Shown here: in pieces, positions 34,829-41,383 of the stretch | How the letters are laid out: every line of letters begins with the position of its first letter | How positions within the stretch are numbered: the stretch's first letter is position 1 | Origin: Candidatus Nitrotoga sp. SPKER | Lineage (GTDB): Bacteria > Pseudomonadota > Gammaproteobacteria > Burkholderiales > Gallionellaceae | DNA length: 47,152 nt | Direction of reading: 5' to 3' | NCBI GenBank assembly: GCA_003402285.1 | Contig: QFXG01000005.1 | Location: 1 to 47,152 of the forward strand | The notes under the pieces: model-generated | Seen by the model: only the letters and a program-made list of their open reading frames with translations | What the model was told of the DNA's origin: nothing | The model's database searches: none | Position numbers and translations under genes: made by a program

Positions 34829-37537
34829 ATGAATACCGACATCACACCCATTTCCGCTAATTTTGATAGTGTTTTACAGCGCGCCGTGCGTGGTAGCCGA
34901 TATGCACAGCGTCTGCTGGATAGCGAAAGCGAATTACTGCCGTGGCTGCGTACGCACTATGCCCAACCTTGCAATAGGGATGAAATGACGGCATGGCTAG
35001 CCACTATCCCCGTAACGAACGAAGAATCGCTGTCACGCGCACTACGCTGGTTGCGCAAGCGCGTCATGCTCAAGCTACTGACGCGCGACCTCGGCGGACT
35101 GGCCAACCTGGAAGAAGTAATGACCTGCATGTCGGCACTGGCCGAGCTGACCGTACAACGCGCGCAGTCCTTTATTATGGAGACACTGAAGCAACAATAT
35201 GGCCAGCCGATAGGTGCACTGAGCAACACAGCGCAACAATTGCTGGTCATTGGCATGGGCAAACTGGGCGGGATGGAACTCAATGTTTCCTCTGATATTG
35301 ATCTTATTTTTGTCTACCCGGAAGACGGCAACAGCAATGGTTCTCGCAGTATAAGTAACCACGATTTTTTTACCCGCCTGGGGCGTCGTCTCATTAACCT
35401 GATCAACGAACTAACCCAGGATGGCTATGTATTCCGCGTGGACATGCGTTTACGCCCCTATGGTGACAGCGGACCATTGGTGATGAGTTTCGCAGCGGTG
35501 GAAGAATATCTAGTAGAACAAGGTCGAGAATGGGAACGTTACGCCTGGATTAAAGCTCGGGTAATCTCTCCGGCAGGTTATCCCGCTACGCAAGAACTCA
35601 TGCAGCTCGTGCAACCATTTATATTCCGTAAATACCTCGACTTCGGCGCATTCGAATCCATGCGCAAACTGCACGCTCAGATTAGCCAGGAAGTACAGCG
35701 ACGCGACCGAATTGACAATATCAAACTGGGGCCAGGCGGTATCCGCGAAATTGAGTTCATCGCCCAAGTTTTTCAATTGATCCGCGGAGGACGCGATGCC
35801 AGCCTGCGTATCCGCCCCACCTTGCAAGTATTGCAGCTTCTGCGCGAAAACGGCCAGCTTACACCAGACACCGTAATTGGGTTGAGCGCAGCTTATGTAT
35901 TTTTACGTAACCTGGAGCATCGCCTGCAATATCTGGAAGACCAGCAAACTCAAGACTTACCGAAAAATATTGCAGATCAGACGTTACTGGCAGAAAGCAT
36001 GGGCTATCCGGATTACTACGCCATGCTGGAACAATTAAACCACCACCGCTCGTTGGTAAGCGATCAGTTCGCCCAAATTTTCAGCACACAAAAAGATAAC
36101 ACGACAGCAAGCGTGCTTTGGCACGAGAATTTAAATGCAGATGAATTGCAAAATGAACTTGGCAAATTAGGTTACGTAGACACAACAACCTTAGCTGAAC
36201 GGCTTTTGCAAATCCGTGACAGTGGCCGCTACCGCCAACTGCCGGACACCAGCCGCCAACGCATGGATAAACTGATTCCGCAATTCATCACGCTCTGTGC
36301 TGCGCCGAGCAACCGTGACCAAACCTTGCTACGCATACTCAATTTGTTGGAAAGCATTAGCCGTCGCGCTTCCTATCTCGCCTTTCTGGCCGAATATCCA
36401 AAAGTTTTGCCACGCCTGATCGGACTTGCCAGCGCCAGTGAGTGGGCATGTGAATACTTAATCAAACATCCCATTCTGTTGGATGAATTGCTTGATACGC
36501 GTGAAATCTATCAGGCACCCAATTGGATTGCTCTAGACGCTAACCTGTTAGCACAACTGGATCAATGCAATACCGATACCGAACGCCAAATGGATGTGCT
36601 GCGTCAGTTTCAACATACCCAAACATTCCATTTATTGGCAATGGATTTGCAAGGGCTGTTGCCATTAGAAACGCTAAGCGACCATCTCAGCAACCTGGCC
36701 GACCTGATTTTGCAGCATGTGTTGCAACTGTGCTGGCGTGATGCGCGCAAAAAGCACCAACAGCAAGCGCAATTTGCCATTATTGCCTATGGCAAACTGG
36801 GCGGTCGCGAACTCGGCTATGCTGCCGATCTCGACCTGATTTTTTTGTACAACGATCCCCATCCCGACGCAGCAGAAATCTATGCCCGACTCGCTCAGCG
36901 CATCAACACCTTGTTAAGCAGCTATACCTCAGCAGGTCGTTTGTATGAAATAGATTTGCGCCTACGCCCGAATGGCGCGAGCGGCCTCTTGGTCAGCTCC
37001 ATTCCCGCGTTCGCTGAATATCAGCAACAGCACGCCTGGGTGTGGGAACACCAAGCACTGACTCGCGCACGTTTCTGTGCCGGGGATGCACAAGTGGGTG
37101 AACAATTTGAAATCATCCGCAACAATGTGTTGCAAAAATCACGTGATCTAAATGAGCTGCGCCAGGAGATCGTGGCAATGCGGCAGAAAATGCTGGATAC
37201 TCATCCCAATGACAGCAATTTGTTCGATATCAAACACGATCGCGGCGGCATGGTAGATATCGAATTCATAGTGCAATTTTTAATACTGGCACATGCTCAC
37301 GCCGAACCAAAATTGACTACTAACAGCGGCAACCTGGCACTACTCATGCTTGCCGGTGAATTAGGCTTAATAAAAATAGAATTAGCAGAAGCGGCCAGCA
37401 ACTGCTACCGCATCTTACGTGCACTGCAACATAAAATGCGCCTGAATAAGCAATCACCCTATCGAATTGACAGAAAAGGAATCGACACCACATCAGTGAT
37501 GATGCTATGGGAAGAACTCTTGGGGCCACATGATTAA
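34829..37537 (+). CDS. glnE: glutamine synthetase adenylyltransferase/adenylyl-removing enzyme
   Basis: This 902-residue protein has two nucleotidyltransferase domains: GKLGGMELNVSSDIDLIFVY near residue 150 and GKLGGRELGYAADLDLIFLY near 655. Each is followed by RVDMRLRPYGDSGPL or EIDLRLRPNGASGLL and then a GlnD_UR_UTase helical region (IKLGPGGIREIEFIAQ, IKHDRGGMVDIEFIVQ). The N-terminal domain removes AMP from glutamine synthetase and the C-terminal domain adds it, under PII control. It is slightly shorter than the E. coli protein. The retron island begins right after it. Confidence 0.96.
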   Translation: MNTDITPISANFDSVLQRAVRGSRYAQRLLDSESELLPWLRTHYAQPCNRDEMTAWLATIPVTNEESLSRALRWLRKRVMLKLLTRDLGGLANLEEVMTCMSALAELTVQRAQSFIMETLKQQYGQPIGALSNTAQQLLVIGMGKLGGMELNVSSDIDLIFVYPEDGNSNGSRSISNHDFFTRLGRRLINLINELTQDGYVFRVDMRLRPYGDSGPLVMSFAAVEEYLVEQGREWERYAWIKARVISPAGYPATQELMQLVQPFIFRKYLDFGAFESMRKLHAQISQEVQRRDRIDNIKLGPGGIREIEFIAQVFQLIRGGRDASLRIRPTLQVLQLLRENGQLTPDTVIGLSAAYVFLRNLEHRLQYLEDQQTQDLPKNIADQTLLAESMGYPDYYAMLEQLNHHRSLVSDQFAQIFSTQKDNTTASVLWHENLNADELQNELGKLGYVDTTTLAERLLQIRDSGRYRQLPDTSRQRMDKLIPQFITLCAAPSNRDQTLLRILNLLESISRRASYLAFLAEYPKVLPRLIGLASASEWACEYLIKHPILLDELLDTREIYQAPNWIALDANLLAQLDQCNTDTERQMDVLRQFQHTQTFHLLAMDLQGLLPLETLSDHLSNLADLILQHVLQLCWRDARKKHQQQAQFAIIAYGKLGGRELGYAADLDLIFLYNDPHPDAAEIYARLAQRINTLLSSYTSAGRLYEIDLRLRPNGASGLLVSSIPAFAEYQQQHAWVWEHQALTRARFCAGDAQVGEQFEIIRNNVLQKSRDLNELRQEIVAMRQKMLDTHPNDSNLFDIKHDRGGMVDIEFIVQFLILAHAHAEPKLTTNSGNLALLMLAGELGLIKIELAEAASNCYRILRALQHKMRLNKQSPYRIDRKGIDTTSVMMLWEELLGPHD

Positions 37538-37770
37538 AAAAGTAGAACTCGCCTGATAAAAACCAAACACAATTACAACCCAACTCCAACTTGGATTTTC
37601 GAGATAATGAGTCTCACAACCAAGCTTCTCACTATATCGCAACTTACTCGCAAAATGCTTATCAAACAGGGCAAATAATTCTGAGCACTCCAACGCTGAC
37701 ACTGGTGAATCACGGAGATATGCCTAAAGCTGCCATCCACATGCAACCACCGTCGGTAGTTATTTGATCC
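37538..37770. other. AT-rich junction between glnE and the retron
   Basis: No gene is supported. A 65-codon minus-strand frame (37505-37702) overlaps the glnE 3' end and matches nothing known to me. This is where the chromosome backbone gives way to the retron island; no attachment site or inverted repeat is obvious. Confidence 0.5.
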
Positions 37771-37800
37771 TTGACAGACGTAATGAGCAACAGTGAAAAT
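37771..37800 (+). promoter_or_regulatory. retron promoter
   Basis: TTGACA (37771-37776) and GAAAAT (37795-37800) are 18 nt apart. Transcription would begin at about 37805-37808, exactly at the first base of the retron a1 segment. That placement supports both the promoter and the 5' end of the RNA. Confidence 0.6.
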
Positions 37801-37804
37801 GTAT

Positions 37805-37988
37805 ATGTTCTTTACGTGAATAAAGCTTATTAAGGTTGTTTGCTTAATAACTTAGTCGGGTGTTTAGCCAGACTCTATATAAATTGTGTGGATTTAGGCC
37901 GCAGATAATTTCTGCGGCTCTCCGTTCGCAAAATCAGCTCTCTACGATCCACAGAAATTATCTGCGGCACGTTCTAGGTAAAGAACAT
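37805..37988 (+). ncRNA. msr-msd: retron msr-msd RNA (template for msDNA)
   Basis: The ends are complementary: a1 ATGTTCTTTAC (37805-37815) and a2 GTAAAGAACAT (37978-37988), 11 of 11. After a1 comes AAAGC, whose G37825 is the likely branching guanosine. Two msr hairpins follow. The first is TTATTAAG/CTTAATAA (37827-37834 with 37843-37850, loop GTTGTTTG). The second is AGTC/GACT (37854-37857 with 37871-37874), with inner GG/CC and loop UGUUUAG. Both loops carry UUU, as in known retrons. The msd stem is 17 perfect pairs, 37898-37914 with 37952-37968. The left arm alone can also fold (GCCGCAGA-TAATT-TCTGCGGC). Length (~184 nt) and order fit type II-A retrons. Confidence 0.85.
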
Positions 37989-37994
37989 TATCTT

Positions 37995-38942
37995 ATGCAA
38001 GCCCTTCAAGACCCTAGGCCTGCCCTGCTTTCAGCAATTGATATTGAAGCGTGTAAGGTTGAATTTTCAAGCACACCGATTGTTCTTTTATGTGGTGGGC
38101 CGGTATTAATTAAAGATCACCCAGATGATCCACCACCTGCAATAGCGTCTTTACGCCATGCAATTACTAACACAGACACTTCATACGAAATATTCAGGCC
38201 TGAAGAGATAGAGTCATGGCTATCTGATGGGATTTTTAAAAACCTAATGAACCTTGAAGCAGATCTTGCGAGTATCTGCTCCCTGGTTGTCATCATTTTG
38301 GAAAGTGCCGGTTCACTTGCTGAGTTAGGCGCGTTCTCACAGCTTCCCGACTTAAGCAAGAAAATTATTGCTATAAGGTCAAATACTTTTAGAGATGCGA
38401 CATCATTCATTAATCTTGGCATCCTAAGACATCTTACCGAACACGAAATATTAAGCGTCAAGAGCTATCCATGGGATATAGAGAATCCAGCAACCATTTC
38501 CAACGAAGTTGTTAAGGACATTATTCTTGACATTCAAGATGATCTAGAAAGGCTAACCAAGAGTCTACAACTGAAGTTAACCAACAGCTCGCATGTTGTT
38601 GTTCTTATATGCGAAATAATTAAATTGTTTTCGGCCTTAAAAGAACATGAAATTCATGATTATCTTGTTCAAGTTGGAGTGTCTATAACTAAAGAAGAAC
38701 TTAAGAGAAAACTTTTCCTCCTTAAAGAATTTAAGCTGATAAAAAATGAAGTTTATGGTGATGCAACATTCTTCATGCGCAGCAATGAGAAATACCACAG
38801 ACTTCGCATGCCCATGAAGAAGGGGGCGAATAAAGACACGCTCAGAATTAATATAGAGTGTCTTGGATACTACAATGCGGAGCCGAAACAAAGACACCGC
38901 AAAAAAGCAATTGCTCAAGCTCGGCAAGGAGTGAGCAAATGA
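37995..38942 (+). CDS. type II-A retron effector: nucleoside deoxyribosyltransferase-like plus winged helix
   Basis: The 315-residue protein resembles the Ec86/Eco1 effector along its length. It has LLCGG (31-35), a FRPEEIESWL loop, and SAGSLAELGAFSQLPDL, where Glu110 is the expected glycosidase nucleophile, then SFINLGILRHL. A winged-helix domain occupies about 198-265 (HEIHDYLVQVGVSITKEELK then RKLFLLKEFKLIK), followed by a basic tail (KQRHRKKAIAQARQG). In Eco1 the homologue assembles with RT and msDNA and depletes NAD+ when released by phage. The start is ATG 37995, just after a2; an open GTG frame from 37860 runs through the msr-msd RNA and should not be used. The last codons overlap the RT start (ATGA). 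Confidence 0.9.
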   Translation: MQALQDPRPALLSAIDIEACKVEFSSTPIVLLCGGPVLIKDHPDDPPPAIASLRHAITNTDTSYEIFRPEEIESWLSDGIFKNLMNLEADLASICSLVVIILESAGSLAELGAFSQLPDLSKKIIAIRSNTFRDATSFINLGILRHLTEHEILSVKSYPWDIENPATISNEVVKDIILDIQDDLERLTKSLQLKLTNSSHVVVLICEIIKLFSALKEHEIHDYLVQVGVSITKEELKRKLFLLKEFKLIKNEVYGDATFFMRSNEKYHRLRMPMKKGANKDTLRINIECLGYYNAEPKQRHRKKAIAQARQGVSK

Positions 38943-39892
38943 CAGACCATTTAAGGCATGGCTTGCAAGAATCCTTAGGGTTAAGCGATTGCCTGCTAAA
39001 TCGTTTAATTCAACGGGCACCACACTCATATAAAATCTATACAATTGCAAAACGAACCGGTGGTCAACGAACGATTGCTCAGCCAGCGAAGGAAACAAAA
39101 TTTATTCAGCGTTGGCTAATTCAAAATATATTTAACAAGCTGCCAGTTCATGAATGTGCATCAGCATATAAAGATGGGGCAAGCATCAAGAAAAACGCTA
39201 ATGCTCACAAAAATCATAGCTATGTGATAAAGCTCGACTTCAAGGATTTCTTTCCTTCTATAACATTCAGCGATTTGGTAAAGCATATTGCTAAACATCT
39301 GGGGCATATCTTAAGAACCCAAGATATTCAAGATATAGCGAGAATCTCATGCATAAGACTTCATGGCAAAAGTGATTTATGTCTGAGTGTTGGTGCACCT
39401 AGTTCCCCAGTACTTTCAAATACGATCATGTACAACTTTGATTCAGAAGTATCTGCTTGGTGCACCCAGCAATGTATAACCTACACTAGGTATGCGGACG
39501 ATCTCACATTTTCAACTAACTTCAAAGGAGGCTCCAGCGAGATAGAGGCATTCGTTAGAAGTATCACACAAAAGCTTACCTACCCTAGTTTGAGATTGAA
39601 TAACAATAAAACGACGCACTTATCAAAAAAACATCAAAGAAGGATTACTGGAATTATTATCAACAATGAGGGGAATCTTTCCCTTGGGCGAAATAGAAAA
39701 AGGGAAATCTGCGCGTTGATTCATAAATTTTCACTAGATTTACTTCCGGAATCTGAAATATTTCGGCTTCAAGGCCTGATCGGGTTTGCTAAAGATGTTG
39801 AGCCATTGTTCGTAGCCAGAATGCGAGGGAAATACTCTTCAAAGTTAATTGAGGAAGTTCTTCAGAAGAGAAAGCCCGGTAGATTGTGCTGA
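38939..39892 (+). CDS. ret: retron reverse transcriptase
   Basis: The 317-residue protein matches retron RT length (Eco1 RT is ~320). Visible are the retron-specific NAxxH motif (NANAH, 86-90) and the catalytic Asp100 in VIKLDFKDFFPSITF. Motif GAPSSPVLSN (152-161), YADD (185-188) in YTRYADDLTFS and the VTG-type ITG (236-238) in RRITGIIINNEGNLSLGR are also present. It copies the msd RNA into msDNA primed from the 2'-OH of the branching G. The start is ATG 38939, with AAGGAG 7 nt upstream and an ATGA overlap with the effector; an upstream in-frame start inside the effector is rejected. Low GC, like the effector, suggests transfer. Confidence 0.95.
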   Translation: MTDHLRHGLQESLGLSDCLLNRLIQRAPHSYKIYTIAKRTGGQRTIAQPAKETKFIQRWLIQNIFNKLPVHECASAYKDGASIKKNANAHKNHSYVIKLDFKDFFPSITFSDLVKHIAKHLGHILRTQDIQDIARISCIRLHGKSDLCLSVGAPSSPVLSNTIMYNFDSEVSAWCTQQCITYTRYADDLTFSTNFKGGSSEIEAFVRSITQKLTYPSLRLNNNKTTHLSKKHQRRITGIIINNEGNLSLGRNRKREICALIHKFSLDLLPESEIFRLQGLIGFAKDVEPLFVARMRGKYSSKLIEEVLQKRKPGRLC

Positions 39893-40142
39893 ATGAAGTG
39901 GATCCCAACATCACAGGAACGAAGGTACAGATTCGTAAGTTCTTGAGTGGTGCTGGTAACCCAATCGTTAGCTAGATATTATCCCTGGATGTTTAAGGGA
40001 AGGTAGTCTATAGATTCACATGCACCTTTCGACAGGCTGATGAAATACTAGTAGATCGTGCCTTTAACACAATTACGATTAATCCGCTCGGTCTGAGCTT
40101 GTCATAGGTCGGTATTGACCCGTTCTAGTTTTTCACGTTATT
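39893..40142. other. retron-distal junction with degenerate repeat
   Basis: No gene is seen. A weak hairpin (TCCCT/AGGGA near 39985) lies before a decayed inverted repeat at 40025-40108. This is the right edge of the AT-rich island before DUF1853. Confidence 0.45.
40025..40108. repeat. decayed REP-like inverted repeat
   Basis: CCTTTCGACAGGCTGA (40025-40040) and TCTGAGCTTGTCATAGG (40092-40108) are imperfect inverted copies. They resemble the dispersed palindrome containing CTGAGCTTGTCGAAGG found in many betaproteobacteria. It flanks the retron on its right side. Confidence 0.45.
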
Positions 40143-41102
40143 TCAAGAGTTGATGTCTGGCCATTTACTGCACACTACAAATCCACGCGTCACTTCACGC
40201 CAGCTATTGTCCATATTACGTTGAAGTTCGATCACTTGCACAGGCTCGTCTAAAACCGCGAAATGTGCATCAAGTGCAGCGCATATCTCATTCTGCCGCA
40301 TCACGCTGGCTTCAGCATCCAAGCGTACCGGAGCTAGAAAGCGTAAGCGTGGCAATATAGTCCAGCAGCTATCCACTGTTGTTTGCAGTAGTGAACCTAC
40401 CGGGTGGCGCATCCACCAGCCGGACAAATGGTTGTCGGACACGCCAGGGATAGGGGTGACAGAATTAAAAAAATTCCCTGCTTGTGTTACAGGATAAAAC
40501 AAGTAACCTTTGATGAAAGCCTGAGTTTTTTTCAGCACAACCCCTTGTGGCAGTGCTGCGCGCCCAGCGGGTGTGTGGCCTAATTCAAGTTGATGCTGGA
40601 AGACGCGATTCAATTTAATATCGAGTCGGTCGCGCACCGCAAGGCCAATGAATGCCTGTTGCTCGGACAATGGCTGCGCTTGCAGGTAGAACTTTACAGC
40701 GGTTTCCCAATGACAAATATCTCCATCGGCATCACAAAATAAAAAGTCATATTCACCCACGGTGCGTTGCTCATTTTGAACCTGTAAATTGGTGGCAATA
40801 ATTTGCGTATCGGTTATGTGCGCCAACCAGAATGCAATAAGAGATTCAAAATATTGACCAAGGCGGCGGGTTGGACGCTGGGCAATAAAGTCATGCAAAC
40901 TATGTGGAGTATTATCCAGTTCAGCCAACCACTGGAAACCTGTTTTGAATTGCGCGCGGCACCATACGTCGTCTACCACACGTCCGGCATAAGCGGGCCA
41001 AGTTTCATCCAGCAATCCCGGCGAGCCGATAACCCACGCGAGGTCGCGCACAACGGGATCGCGCAATGAGTCCATGAACGAATCTTTTGGTAAGGGATGC
41101 AT
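40143..41102 (-). CDS. DUF1853 family protein
   Basis: This 319-residue soluble protein shows the DUF1853 pattern: RDPVVRDLAWVIGSPGLL at the N-terminus, RRLGQYFESLIAFWLAHI, then EYDFLFCDADGDICHWETAV with the conserved KFYLQ. The EYDFLF...HWE-KFYL arrangement recalls PD-(D/E)xK nucleases, but nuclease activity is an inference from that pattern. No partner gene is adjacent; it is convergent with the retron and divergent from the GH44 gene. Confidence 0.85.
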   Translation of the reverse strand: MHPLPKDSFMDSLRDPVVRDLAWVIGSPGLLDETWPAYAGRVVDDVWCRAQFKTGFQWLAELDNTPHSLHDFIAQRPTRRLGQYFESLIAFWLAHITDTQIIATNLQVQNEQRTVGEYDFLFCDADGDICHWETAVKFYLQAQPLSEQQAFIGLAVRDRLDIKLNRVFQHQLELGHTPAGRAALPQGVVLKKTQAFIKGYLFYPVTQAGNFFNSVTPIPGVSDNHLSGWWMRHPVGSLLQTTVDSCWTILPRLRFLAPVRLDAEASVMRQNEICAALDAHFAVLDEPVQVIELQRNMDNSWREVTRGFVVCSKWPDINS

Positions 41103-41383
41103 GTTGACTAAGGTGGTTGTGGCTATAGCGATTGCGTAAGTGTAGGCGAGTAACAGCAGCGGATTATTCTATACAGGCTTATAGCCCACGCTGAGGAGAA
41201 TTTCAACATTAATTCCAATGCCTTCATCGTCTTACACTTTGACTAGATATAAATTTTACAGGGGCGTCTTTACGCTTTCGAATGATGCGCGATATTTTGC
41301 TTCATTAAGAATTGCATTCACCAAATTTTGCGCTCATTATTGCCTTTATTTAGCTCTACTTGTCTTCGACAAAAGGAGGCGTC
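41103..41383. other. divergent intergenic region before the GH44 gene
   Basis: It contains promoters for both neighbours by position, but I cannot place them securely. It includes the strong GH44 ribosome site AAAGGAGG just before 41384. A plus-strand frame starting at 41218 has no supporting feature. Confidence 0.4.

Noticed and set aside
37860-37994. N-terminal extension of the retron effector from a GTG codon
   Set aside because: It overlays the msr-msd RNA hairpins, lacks a ribosome site and does not resemble the effector family; ATG 37995 fits.
40069-40089. Possible further Rhs shred (ATTACGATTAATCCGCTC)
   Set aside because: Only 16 of 18 bases resemble the Rhs core, with no flanking similarity; likely chance.
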